Below, one piece after another: positions 10,822-21,639 of a stretch of DNA of 64,000 bases. A program made the position numbers and the translations under genes. The stretch covers positions 240,174,422 through 240,238,421 of the forward strand of contig NC_081406.1 of NCBI RefSeq assembly GCF_030272615.1. The letters are read 5' to 3'. The DNA is from Cryptomeria japonica (taxonomy: Eukaryota > Streptophyta > Pinopsida > Cupressales > Cupressaceae). The notes beneath the pieces were generated by a model. That model saw nothing but the letters and a program-made list of their open reading frames with translations, was not told the DNA's origin and searched no databases. Positions within the stretch are counted from its first letter, which is position 1. Each line of letters starts with the position of its first letter.

Positions 10822-12331
10822 TATTAGTCCCAACCGGTGTTGAGAGAGGAGGGGTCAATAAACACTTTACCAGTTTTACAAAATTAAAACCTTTTAACTC
10901 AAGATTGCACTAACTTAATATTCATCAATATAAACAGTTATTGCAGAAGAACATGCATGCAAGAAAATATACACAATAACAACAAGATTTATCTCGTGGA
11001 TACCCATATGGGAGAAAACCACGGTGTGAGTAGAAACTCACAAAATTTGCACTCTTCTGGAGTACGCCCGATGAGGAACCATACCTGTTAGTAGATTATA
11101 AAGACACTATTAGGTGCCATCTGATTAAGGGATTTTATTTAAGGCCTGTTAGTGCCTTTACCCTATTAGAGGTAGCCTTTTTAAAGGTCTTAGGATCAAC
11201 AATTAAGATGACACCTGGTTAAGGGATTTTAAAAAGGGACCTGTTATAGTCCACCCGGTTAAGGGATTTTGAGTTGTAATGGTTAGAAAGCAACAAGAAG
11301 TTGATATGCTAGAATAGCTACTAATAGCTTAATCAGATCACAATGAGAATCATACTCTATCTCCACCGGTTGTGTCTGCTTTGCACTACACCGGTCCTCT
11401 GCTCATACCGTCGGCTTTGCACTCTGTCGGTCTACTTCACACACACTCTGCTCTGCTAAATCATTTAACACTTTCTCACTCTTCACTCTGCAACTTAGAT
11501 CACCTCTCACAGGATTTGCACTTTGCAAATTTTATGATAAAAAATATTTTGAATGAACTCAAAATACTTTATACTCTCTTTGTCGTCACCTTCAGGTGTT
11601 TCCTTAATCAATGCAATCACAAATTTTGGTAGATTTAAAATTCAAATCTTTTCGCTCTTTCTCTATGCGCCTTGCAACAATTCCACCAACTACTCATTCA
11701 AATCTACCACTGCATCCCCCAAAAATAACGACTTCTGGGTCGAGTTCACTCTTTTAAATGCGAACCAGAAAATCCGCAAGTAATCATGGCTTAAGTGCAT
11801 GATGACTGAAGTTGACTTCACCAACCTTTAGTTTGGCATAGACACCTGCTCACCAACTCACCTTTTGCCATCACAATTGTGTAACCGATCACCACTACAA
11901 GATTTATGGTGACCACCTATCTTCTTTCTGCTTCACGGGTCTACCGGTATACCACTGCGCTCTTTAATACAGGTTCATCCTTTGATGCCAGTTTATAGTT
12001 CTTCCATCAAGCCTCTTCTCTTGTCTGCCAATGAGGCTCTAGTTTTAATACAACATCAAGCCTTCTTGCCTAAGTCACCTTCTGTGACTTCATCATCATC
12101 ATAATGACCAACCTGAAGATCTAACCTCAACACCGATCTTCTTGAGTGACAAACCGGCTAGCTTAGTCTATCTTCCCTTGAGCCGATTGAACCTTGATCA
12201 TCTATCTCTTATGTTGATTCCATGTTGTTTACAAGTCATCACCTTTTCTATTGAGATACACCACTCCATCGGTCAGTGTTAGACATCAATGACAAATCTC
12301 AACAAATGTACTGGTTTTGTCAATGCCAACA
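10822..12331 (-). mobile_element. 3' LTR of the nested copia
   Basis: The 1510-bp LTR reads TGTTGGCATTGAC ... GGGACTAATA on the minus strand. The terminal CA has become TA. It matches the 5' LTR at 16770-18296 along its length. Its U5/R part contains four degenerate copies of CCCTTAAC-x-GGTG and a conserved block (actcacaccgtggttttc). A 17-bp difference near the start relative to the other LTR explains the length gap. Confidence 0.92.
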
Positions 12332-12348
12332 ATCTACCCCTTTGGCAT
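12332..12348 (-). other. Polypurine tract of the nested copia
   Basis: On the minus strand ccaaaggggtagat directly precedes the 3' LTR. It matches the tract at 4396-4412 of element 1. Confidence 0.75.
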
Positions 12349-12684
12349 TGATGGCAACACTTCAGAATCTGTCTTATTAGTTACTCCTGCATGTACTTTC
12401 TTCATTTCTTTCTTTATTTCTATACTAGTCATTACTTCTTCTCTAAGTAATGATTATCTCCCTCTAACACTGGCAATGCTTTGTTTCAACAACTTTAGCT
12501 CAACACTACTTACCAATGCTCAAACACTATAATCATATCTCCCCCTTCTACAACAATGCCAAAGATGTATTTCAGTACACTTAAAAGACTGCTCCCCCTA
12601 ACCGGAGTAGTCCACACTTATCAATCTAGTCTTAGATATTTTTCATAAATAAATCATACCAGCTTGATGTAGAGCCCTTTTTTC

Positions 12685-13289
12685 TTACTTTAATGCAGGT
12701 AGGGGCATCACCCCTAGCTTACCTCTGAGGTATTCAAAGGTCTCCTTCTGTAGTGGCTTGGTGAAGATATCAACCACCTGTTCTTTTGTTGGCATATACT
12801 CAAATCTCACTTCCTTGTCTTGAACCTGTTCCCCAAGGTAGTGATATTTGATAGCTATATGCTTTGTCTTGGAATGCATCACCGAATTCTTGGATACGTC
12901 GATAGCACTGGTGTTGTCACAGTGAATCACTACAGGTTCACTCACCTTTTCTTGGATACCTTTCAATAATTGCTTGATCAATACTATATCTGTGTACAGT
13001 TGATTGCAGCAACCACATACTCAGCCTTAGCTGTGGATTGAGAGATGCAATTATATTTCTTTCTTATCCATGACACAATTTTATCTCCAAGAAAGAATGC
13101 ACCTCCACTCGTGCTCTTTCTATCATCAATGTTCCCTGCCCAATCTGTATCGGTGAAGACACTTAAGTTGAAATCTCCCTTGTGTGGATACCAAAGACCA
13201 TACTCATCAGTCCCCTTAAGGTATCTAAATATTCTCTTGGCTGCCACCATATGAGTCTCTTTCGGATTTGCAGCAATTATGGCAACCAA
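12685..13289 (-). pseudogene. Copia RNase H and end of pol
   Basis: The minus strand reads AKRIFRYLKGTDEYGLWYPH, FTDTDWAGNIDDRKSTSG (first catalytic Asp), ISQSTAKAEYVVAA (Glu), then after a stop at 12982 VIHCDNTSAIDVSKNSVMHS (Asp), SKTKHIAIKYHYL and MPTKEQVVDIFTKPL. It ends at 12685. This is a clear copia RNase H with one stop and a small indel. The 3' non-coding part runs from 12684 to the polypurine tract at 12348. Confidence 0.88.
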
Positions 13290-13333
13290 GCTAACAACTT
13301 GTGCTATGTCTGGTCTACTGTGTACTGCATAAG

Positions 13334-14093
13334 TTATAATTTACCGATCATGGGTCGGTAAAGTATCTCATTCACTTCACGAGCCTCATCATTTTTGGAG
13401 AGCTTGCAACTTGTAACCATTGGAGTTCCAATAGGTTTGCAATCTTCCATTTCAAAAGTCTTCAATATTTCCTTTATGTACTTGGTTTGGCTAATGAATA
13501 TACCATTCTTTAGCTGAGATACTTGCAGGCCAATGAAGAATTTTATTTCACCGATCATGGACATTTCAAACTCTTGCTTCATTTGTTCTGCAAAACCTCT
13601 GCTCATCTCAGCATCTCTTCCAAAGATGATGTCATCTACAAAGATTTCAGCAATCAAATATTTTCTTTCTTCTATAGTCTTCAGATATAGGTTATTGTTG
13701 TCATTGGTTCTCATGAACCCTATGCTTAATAGATATGAGTGAGTGCAACCTCTCATACCAAGGTCTTGGTGGTTGTTTTAGCCCATATAGAGCCTTCTTC
13801 AGCCCACATACCATATCTCTTCCATCTTTTGATTGCTCTATGTACACTTCTTCCTCTAAAACACCATTTATGAATGCCAATTTGACATCCATTTGGTAAA
13901 CTTTGAACTTCTTGTAAGCAGCATAGGCAAGCAAGATTTTGACCCCTTCTAGTCTGGCCACTGATGCAAAGCTTTCTCCATAATCCAAACCTTCTTCCCA
14001 AGCAAAGCCTTTGCAGACTACTCTTGCTTTGTTTCTTACTACTTGACTAGTTTCATCCATTTTGATTCTAAACACCCATTTGGTGCCTATCAC
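13334..14093 (-). pseudogene. Copia reverse transcriptase
   Basis: Two overlapping minus-strand frames encode the RVT_2 domain. The first (14093-13701) has TKWVFRIKMDE, KARVVCKGFAWEEGLDY, VYQMDVKLAFINGVLEEEVY (block A Asp) and GLKKALYGLKQPPRPWYERL. The second (13756-13334) has IAEIFVDDIIFG, the catalytic VDD, and GEIKFFIGLQV, QTKYIKEILKTF and PIGTPMVTSCKLSKND. A single frameshift separates them near 13740. Catalytic residues remain. Confidence 0.88.
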
Positions 14094-14544
14094 ATTTTTG
14101 TTTCTTGGTCTAGTTCCTCCTCCATGGCTTTGATCTAGTCTTCATCTTTTAGAGCCTCCTTTTATATTTTGGGCTCAATTTTGGAGAGTAGACAAACATT
14201 CTCTGTTGCTCTTCTTCTAGTCAATACTCCTGCATTTTTGTCACCAATGATATTTCAGCGGAGTGATTGTTGCTAAGATACCTTGCTAGTACCGGTTCAT
14301 TTCTTGGAGCTTCTTCTACCAGTTGTGCAAGTTCTACTTCACATGCTTCCTCATTTGCCACTACAACAAGATTGTCTTCAGCAGGTTTGACCGGTATAGT
14401 GTACTCGAATCCTTGATAATCCTCTAGTTAACTCTCTCTATCCTATTCATTTTTCTCAGAAAACTCATCTACTCTGACATTGGCACTCTCCACAATCTTA
14501 CCAGTCCTTTTGTTCAAACACTGATATGCTTTACTCTTTGTGGA

Positions 14545-15303
14545 CTAACCTAAGAAGGTTCCTTCATCACTCTTGTGACCAAACTTTCCAGAGCACTCAT
14601 CCCTCTTGATAGAGCACCTACTTCCAAATACTTTGAAATATCTCACATTGGGTGAGTATCCACACCATAATTCATAGGGAGTTTTTTTTGCCCCTTTCTT
14701 CACTTGTATCCGGTTCAAGGTATACACAACGGTGCTTACTGCTTCTCTCTAGAAGATTTGTGGAATATCCTTCTGTATCATCAGAGTCCTTGCATAACCA
14801 ATCAGATTTCTATTCCTTCTTTCAGCAACCCCATTCTACTGAGGTGTTTTGGGTACAGACATCTCTCTCATAATCCCCTATTCTTCACAGTAATTCACGA
14901 ACTCTCCTCCTCTATATGATCTTAGACATTTTAGATTCTTACCGGTTCCTCTCTCTACTCAAGCCTTGAAGACTTTAAACATGTGAAAGGCTTCAAATTT
15001 TTCTTTCAAGAATACAACCCACATCATTCTTGAGAAGTCATCTACAAACAACATGAAATACCGGTCTCCATAGAAACTCTTGGTCCTCATAGGTCCACAC
15101 AAGTCTGTATGAACTAAGTCCAACACATTCTCAGATGAATGAGATTTTTTGCTGAAACTAGACCCGGTTAACTTTCCTAGTTGGCATTCTTTATACATAG
15201 CATTTTTAGGTTTCATAATATCAGGCATACCTCTGATAGACTTCATTTTACTGACTTTTGCTATGCTATCAAAGTTAACATGACACAGTCTTTTGTTCCA
15301 CAA
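14545..15303 (-). pseudogene. Copia integrase
   Basis: The frame begins WNKRLCHVNFDSIAKV, the remains of the zinc-binding H-H-C-C region. Its first Cys is replaced by Tyr in AMYKECQLGK. The catalytic core shows LVHTDLCGPM (first Asp) and FVDDFSRMMWV (second Asp). After an interruption near 14960 the text keeps the AERRNR-like Glu block and then 14727-14545 (YTLNRIQVKKGAKKTPYELW, GYSPNVRYFKVFGS), the usual integrase end. The enzyme joins element cDNA to target DNA. Frame breaks make it inactive. Confidence 0.85.
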
Positions 15304-15690
15304 TCAACTGCATTCTACCTTTTCCATTAGACAACTACCTACGGTGGTGTCTAGGTGAAACATATTACCTCTAGATTGTTTACCAGTAGCAATCAGACTT
15401 CTTGATTTGTCATTTTTTTTTAATATTCCTTCAATGAATTCCAACCTGTAACCCTTATTGTTAAGTTGTGCAACACTTAACAGACTATATTTTAGCCCTT
15501 CTACCCAATAAACATCTTCACAATTTGTTTTATCATTTAGGGCTATAGATCCCTTACCTTTTATTGCATAAGGAGCATCATTGTCGAGTCTCACAGTTCC
15601 TCCATTGTAGTCCTCCATGCTAAGGAGTTTGTTTCTATCACCACTCATGTGGTGAGTGCAACCACTGTTAATTACCTAGTCTCCACACTG
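15304..15690 (-). pseudogene. Copia protease end and gag_pre-integrase region
   Basis: The minus strand reads VINSGCTHHMSGDRNKL around 15640-15680. In functional copia protease the motif is D-S-G-C-T/S-H-H, so the catalytic Asp is replaced by Asn (GAT to AAT), and a stop sits three codons before it. The frame continues through TVRLDNDAPYAIKGKGSIAL, VEGLKYSLLSVAQL and GNMFHLDTT, which are the usual segments between protease and integrase. Loss of the catalytic Asp would abolish polyprotein processing. Confidence 0.8.
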
Positions 15691-15798
15691 TTTTAAACTA
15701 GAGATTAGTACCATATCACTTTCCTCTGTGTTATCTTCCTTTACCACTACAAATACAATTCCATCTCCATTAGATCCTTCTGCAAGATAGCACTCCTT

Positions 15799-16703
15799 CT
15801 ATCTCTTGTCCTTGTAGCTCCTAAAATTATCCTTCCTATTATTGCGAGGGCACCTGGATTCAATATGACCTATTCTATTACAAGAGAAGCACTTCAAGGG
15901 AAGTTTACCTTTATACTTTCCTTTTCCTCTTGGCAGCCTTCTTGCCAATAGAGCTTCAATCTCATCTTGTTTGTATTCTTCAGATAATAGGTGGTCACAT
16001 TCATGAGAATGACCAGTTCTTGTAGTAGAAATTTTTCCAGTTTCTTTTCTTCTCCTTGTCGGTGCAGATATCATGGAAGCTTTGAAGGCAACATCAATCT
16101 TTGGTACACTGTTATCATAGTTGCTCAGTTCAAAGGTAGCCAACTTACCGATCAGTGAGTCAAGTGAAACACTAACTGTTCCCAAGGACCCGAGTTCTTG
16201 AATTGCAGAAACCCTTATAAAATATTATGGTAGCAAGGTTCTCAAGATTTTGCTACCCACGTCATCTTCTTCAAGATTTCCTCCAGCACTTCTAATGGAA
16301 TTTACCACATCCTTTATTCTTTTCCTATATTGTTCTATATTTTCTCCTTCTTGCATCCTCATCTCATCAAAATTTCCTCTCAAGCTGTCCAATTTAGCCT
16401 TTTGAACATGAGGATCTCCTCCATAAACAGTCTTCAACTTACTCCACATCTGATAGGTTGTTTTTAGATCTTGAACCTCAACATACTCATTATCAGATAG
16501 AGTGCTAGCAATCAAATCCATAGTAGCAATGTTGTCTTTCCTTTCTTTGATCTGATCTGCAGTGAGAACCCCTATAGGTTCATTATACTCTATGATTACA
16601 TGATTCCAGTATTAATCTGGACTAGGGTTCTTAGGTAGAGCTTCATTCTACCACACCATAAGGTGTAATTCTCCTTAGAGAACTTAGGACCCTCCTTTTG
16701 CAT
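15799..16703 (-). pseudogene. Copia gag (UBN2-type, with one zinc knuckle)
   Basis: The minus-strand ATG at 16703 opens MQKEGPKFSKENYTLWCGRM, which resembles the start of plant copia Gag (DUF4219/UBN2 region). After two stops near 16590 the frame continues with TYQMWSKLKTVYGGD, KLDSLRGNFDEMRM and EGENIEQYRKRIKDVV, all typical UBN2 segments. A stop at about 16225 follows. Then comes a basic stretch and one intact knuckle, CFSCNRIGHIESRC (all four ligands), with a basic tail ending at 15799. Gag forms the virus-like particle and the knuckle binds RNA. It differs from the three-knuckle segment at 1-467. Confidence 0.85.
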
Positions 16704-16750
16704 CGTCTTGGATCTTTCCTTAAGCTGTTAAGCTCTTTTAAATTTAAGGA

Positions 16751-16768
16751 CCAAAGCTCTGATGCCAA
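16751..16768 (-). other. Primer binding site (initiator tRNA-Met type)
   Basis: One base after the 5' LTR end the minus strand reads TTGGCATCAGAGCTTTGG. The core TGGCATCAGAGC differs at one base from the plant copia consensus TGGTATCAGAGC, which pairs with the 3' end of initiator tRNA-Met. Confidence 0.85.
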
Positions 16769-16769
16769 T

Positions 16770-18296
16770 TGTTAGTCCCAACCAGTACTGAGAGGGGAGG
16801 GGTGAATCAACACTTTATCAGTTTTACAAAATTAAAACCTTTTAAATCAAGACTGCACTAGCTTAATATTCATCAATATAAACAATTATTGCAGAAGAAC
16901 ATGCATGCATGAAAAGATACACGATAACACCAAGATTTATCTCGTGGAAACCAAAATGGGAGAAAACCATGATGTGAGTAGAAACTCACAAAATTTGCAC
17001 TCTTTTGGAGTACGCCCAGTGAGGAGCCATTCCTGTTAGGAGATTACAAAGACATTGTTAGGTGCCACCTGGTTAATGGATTTTATTTAAGGCCTGTTAG
17101 TGCTTTTACCCTGTTAGAGGTAGCCTTTTTAAAGATCTTAGGATCATTAATTAAGATGACACCCGGTTAAGGGATTTTACAAAGGGACCTGTTATAGTCC
17201 ACCTGGTTAAGGGATTTTGAGTTGCAATGGTTAGAAAGCAACAAGAAGTTGGTTTTCTAGAATAGATATTGATAGCTTGATTAGATCATATTGAAAATCA
17301 TACTTTGTCTCCACCAGTTGTATCTGCTCTGCACTACACTAGTCCTCTGCTCATACCCTCGGCTCTACACTCTACCGATCTACTTCACACACACTCTACT
17401 CTGGTAAATCATTTAGCACTTTCTCACTCTTCACTCTGCAATTCGGATTGCCTCTCACAGGATTTGCATTTTGCAAATTTTATGATAAAAAATATTTTGA
17501 ATGAACTCAAAATACTTTATACTCTCTTTGTCGTCACCTTCAGGTGTTTCCTTAATCAATGCAATCACAAATTTTGGTAGATTTCAAATTCAAATCTTTC
17601 TGCTCTTTCTCTATGCATCCTGCAACAATTCCACCAACTACTCATTCAAATATGTCACTGGATCCCCCCAAAATAGTGACTTCTGGGTTGAGTTCAATCT
17701 TTTAAATGCGAACTAGAAAATCTGCAAGTAATCATGGCTTAAATGCATGATGACTTAAGTTGACTTCACCAACCTTTAATTTGGCATAGACACAAGCTCA
17801 CCAACTCACCTTTTGCAATTGCAACTGTGTAACTGATCACCACTCTGAGATTTATGGTGACCACCTATCTTCCTTCTCCTTCACCTGTGTACCGGTATAC
17901 CACTGCACTCTTCAATACCGGTTCATCCTTTGATGCCTGTTTGCAGTGCTTCCATCAAGCCTCTTCTCCCATTTTCCAAAGAGGTTCCGGTTTGCATACA
18001 AACTCAAGCCTTCTTGCCTAAGTCACCTTCTGTGACTTCATCATCATCAGAATGACCAACATGAAGATCTGACCTCAACACCAATCTTCTTGAGTGACAA
18101 ACCTGTTAGCTTAATCTATCTTCCCTTGAGCTGATTGAACCTTGATCATCTGTCTCTTATGCTTCTTCCATGTTGTTTACAAGTAATCACCTTTGCTACT
18201 GAGATACACCACTCCACCGGTCAGTGTTAGACATCAATGGCAAATCTCAACAAATATACCGGTTCTCTGGATTAACTAGTTTTGTTAATGCCAACA
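16770..18296 (-). mobile_element. 5' LTR of the nested copia
   Basis: The 1527-bp LTR reads TGTTGGCATTAAC ... GGGACTAACA on the minus strand with intact TG...CA ends. It abuts the primer binding site at 16768. It carries an extra segment near 18262-18280 (ctctggattaactag) that the 3' LTR lacks. Confidence 0.92.
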
Positions 18297-18301
18297 TAGT
18301 C
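18297..18301. repeat. Target-site duplication of the nested copia, right copy
   Basis: TAGTC follows the LTR end (GCCAACA on the plus strand). Its partner is CAGTC at 10817-10821. Confidence 0.75.
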
Positions 18302-20024
18302 TACCTTGGATCTTGACCTTGTTGATACTCCTCTTAGATTTTGCTATTGTTTGTTCCTTGTTTTCTCGTTGCTGGTTTTAGAGTGATCCTCATCCTTATT
18401 CGAATCTTCAGGGCAAAGGTTTTCTTTACATGGTTCCTAATCTCCATACATGAGACCTCTATAGGATGGAGGTAGGGTATCCATAAATCCAAGTTGATTC
18501 TGAATAGTGTTCTCACTAGAGTTCCCTATATTTGTGCTTTAGTTGCCATAGGTATCCTTAACAAATTGCTGGGAGTTCATACACCCAGAAGGGCCCTGGC
18601 TTGGATTATCCTTGGCTTCAGAAACTGCAGAAATACAGGGGACCCTAATATCCACATTCAGGTTGATTTCCTTGAATGGGATAGATGATTCCTGGCTATG
18701 GGTATCTTCCAAGCCCATCACTCCCTCCATGGACTTAACTGCCTCTTGGTTTTCCATGACTGCCTGGTTCTTTGAAATATTCTCCTTCTTTGGGGCCTCC
18801 ATGGACTTAACAATACTATTATTGTCTTTTTCTCGATTTGGATGGACTGCATTACCAGTCTCTTCCCCTTTATTCTTCATTTTCCAAGTTATCTTGGGCT
18901 TAGGTTGGGGAATCTCTTTCTCCTTCCTTACATTCAGTAAGCATCTCTTAGCCCAATGCCCTATTTTCCTAAATTTGAAGCATGCAAAAGGGATTGATTC
19001 AAACTCTCTAGCTTGAATCCAAGTACCCAACTTAGATTGTATTTCAATAGAAGATGGTAAATCTACATTCTGGGACACACCCACATAGATTATAGCAAAT
19101 ACCAACCTCCTCTTAGAAGTCGTTATGGGGTCTATAGACACAATTTCTCCAAAAGAGTTGGCTGGGCCACTAAAGACATCTTCATTCTAGTATTCCATTG
19201 GGAGGCTAGGAAGCCTAACCCAAACTAGGACATTTTCAAAAATGGAGTCTAAAAGATCCAGTTTAGTAGTCCATTTATTAAGAGCCAAGAAGGATTTACC
19301 AATAACCCATGGGCCTCCACTTCTAATAGCTTGAATATCTTCCTTACAAGAAAACTCGAAGGTGAAATAGCCCTTAGGAAGAACTGAGGCAAGAAACTCA
19401 TCATTTGTTCTCCATTTCCTTTTTACAAAAGCCCTAACCACTTCTATGTTAAGCCCAGAGCCCATAAATTTACCAACTAGTGTCCTATCCATAAGAGATA
19501 TTATGATCAATAACCATGTCAAGAATCGAGATGAAAAACTTACCCTTCACCGAATCATAAATATTGTTGACTGGTGGGAACACTGATTTTCTACTTGATT
19601 TCACTCCAAACAGTGACGTCCAAGGTTTTTGTTCAGGAACAACATTTCCTTTAGCCCAAACCACATTCTAGACTTTCTTAGCGGTTTCATGTCCTTTAGA
19701 AGGTTGTGCATGAGCTTCACTATTATTAGGAATAGGGGAAACAACTGAGCTGGAATTTCCTTTTCATTTCCCCGATGAGAGATGCCATTGATCGAAATAC
19801 CCTTCCCTTCGGCTCCACCTGAATACTTTATCCTCAGTCCGGTTTTTTTGTCTCCTCCTTCCCTGGATTATCACTCGGGCCATGCATGAAATTCGCCTGT
19901 GATTCATCAAATCCTACACCGCTACAGCCACTCTCACTGTTCAAATTTTCAAAAATCCCATTCTCCTACCTAAACGCCTGCTTGTCCTGCTCCATTTAGA
20001 AAAAAATTATTTTAATGATAAAAC

Positions 20025-20122
20025 CTTTCTTGGAATTGATGACCCTTGCTCAAGTCTTTCCAAGATTCTTTTTGTTCCCTTTCCCAAACCTATATCCATT
20101 TTTTAGACTTTAGATATAATGA
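20025..20122 (+). repeat. Short dispersed repeat shared with 31866-31970
   Basis: About 100 bp around gaattgatgacccttgctca match 31866-31970 on the same strand at roughly 80 percent by eye. Both copies translate in the same frame to similar peptides (I-D-D-P-C-S-x-L-x-K-I-L-x-V-P-F-x), so the segment may be a relic of a coding element. The LINE 5' end abuts it. Confidence 0.6.
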
Positions 20123-20422
20123 CTTAAGTTATTTAGAATATTGATCATCATCAGGAGGTAGTGCAAATTTTAAAAAAATATTGGTGTCCAACAATATACT
20201 CAAGAAGTAAATAATATGAAGGTTAAAAATGTATAAAAATATGTTAGCAATGTTAAGCATACTATGAAATTTTTTTTTATGTTGACAATAGTTATCGAAT
20301 GCCCTAGAGAATAATTGAATGGGTTCCTCCAACTATGCTTTGGTCATCCCCTTCTAAACAACTAGCTACCTTGGTCAATCTTGAGCATACTGCAAAAATA
20401 AAAAATATCAAGTCTCATTCCC

Positions 20423-21628
20423 TATTAAACCCAAGGCAAGACTAAGAGGGGGGTGTGGATTAGTCCAAAACAGAAATTGATATAGCACATAGACAATTAA
20501 ACAACCACACACATCAAACACATGAACACCAATATTTTCTACATGGAAAACCCAAACAGGGAAAAACCACAATGAGCACCTGCCCACAAAATAATTATCC
20601 ACTATGTATATCAAATTACTATGAAAAGAGCTCACTACTCTAGACTTGAAAACCAAGGCTAATTGCTCTTGGGGCAAGATACGAAAGGGGACTTGCATAC
20701 TTGAAGCTAACTACAATAGGGCCTGAAACAAAAGATATGAAAATAAGGATCTCCTTTGATCATGAAGCTATCCTTAAACTCTACATCAAGCGACCAACAT
20801 CAGAACACACAACTCAGACCTCAACTACCAACCCTCTGTCTCATATCTCTGTCATAGTCTCAGCACAACTTGCATATCATTCAAACAGAACTCTTCTTCT
20901 CTTCTCTTCACCGAACCTCATTAACTATCTTCACATCACATATCTACACTCCACAACTCATCTCAGAATTCTACTCATTTTGACACTCAACTCAATCAAG
21001 TACACATTCCTTATATACAAGATAGATCATCAATGATTGAATCAAGTCGACTTGAACCAAAATAAACCTTTTGAACCAAAGACACACATGTTGTTCCACT
21101 CCAGGGGAAAAAGGGGACCAAAAAATATCTTACAAAGACCAATTCATTGATTCAAAATCACCAAAATATAGCAAACATCATAACAACACACTACACATCC
21201 ATATAAGCAATTAACGGTCAAAACATATCCTCCAATAGAAATAAATCTAATCTGGATTTTCACATGCTATGATGAGACCCCATAACACACCAAACAATCT
21301 TCCACAAATCATATCCAGATCCAAAGATAGTTTTAACATAGAATATCACAACCAGCTATGAACAATGCCACAACAACGAGAGAACATTGATGTTTTTAGA
21401 TCACAAAACTATCATGTCCACAATACCAAAACTATATCTAAAGAAGATAACAATAAGAAACAATATTAGAAACACTTTTCGGACCCAAACAGTTCCAAAA
21501 CAACCAATAAAGCAACTACATCACCAACACATCAATATATCTTTGCACCACAGACATTCCAAACCAACATCAATTAGGAACATCAAGTTTGACATCAATG
21601 ACAACCACAACAACACATACTTCCAACA
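20423..21628 (-). mobile_element. Solo LTR flanked by TTCCC
   Basis: The 1206-bp segment reads TGTTGGAAGTATG at its 5' end on the minus strand. Near its 3' end it has the CCACACCCCCCTCTTAGTC-type sequence common to plant LTR ends, and it finishes GGGTTTAATA (CA changed to TA). TTCCC occurs directly outside both ends, at 20418-20422 and 21629-21633. No internal element sequence adjoins, so this is best read as a recombination-derived solo LTR. Small open frames inside it on either strand are chance. Confidence 0.65.
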
Positions 21629-21639
21629 TTCCCAACCCT

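Larger units (their letters stand above)
10822..18296 (-). mobile_element. Complete Ty1/copia retrotransposon nested in the LINE
   Basis: The element is 7475 bp and transcribed on the minus strand, with two LTRs, a primer binding site, gag, protease, integrase, reverse transcriptase, RNase H and a polypurine tract. Domain order (integrase before reverse transcriptase) defines copia. The flanks are CAGTC at 10817-10821 and TAGTC at 18297-18301, a 5-bp duplication with one mismatch. In a 170-bp sample the two LTRs differ at about 15 positions, so the insertion is old. Coding frames are broken throughout. Confidence 0.92.
6540..19995 (-). mobile_element. L1-type LINE, nearly full length, split by a nested copia element
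   Basis: On the minus strand this is a two-ORF non-LTR retrotransposon of about 6 kb once the 7.5-kb copia insertion at 10822-18296 is taken out. ORF1 (19995 to 10769, split) has a DUF4283-like region and a zinc knuckle. ORF2 (10684 to about 6584) has endonuclease, reverse transcriptase, a zf-RVT-like region and RNase H. The RNase H tail is typical of plant L1-clade elements. The 5' end is placed between 19996 and 20025, where a different repeat begins. The 3' end is not sharp and I see no poly(A), so the lower coordinate is approximate. Many stops and frameshifts show it is dead. Confidence 0.8.
10769..19995 (-). pseudogene. LINE ORF1 (DUF4283 and CCHC), split by the copia insertion
   Basis: ORF1 begins at ATG 19995 (MEQDKQAF) and runs on the minus strand through a DUF4283-like region (19522-19187; VRAFVKRKW, YFTFEFSCKEDIQAI, GGPWVIGKSFLALNKW, VWVRLPSLPMEY). 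A zinc knuckle near 18950 reads CFKFRKIGHWAKRC with Phe for the second Cys. A Lys/Glu-rich tail runs to 18302. The copia element then interrupts it. Joining 18302 to 10821, with one target copy kept, continues in frame as KIQGRLWSFKTKSRKKIHK to a TAG at 10769-10771. ORF1 proteins of this type coat the LINE RNA. Stops near 19965, 19880 and 18541 show decay. Confidence 0.75.
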
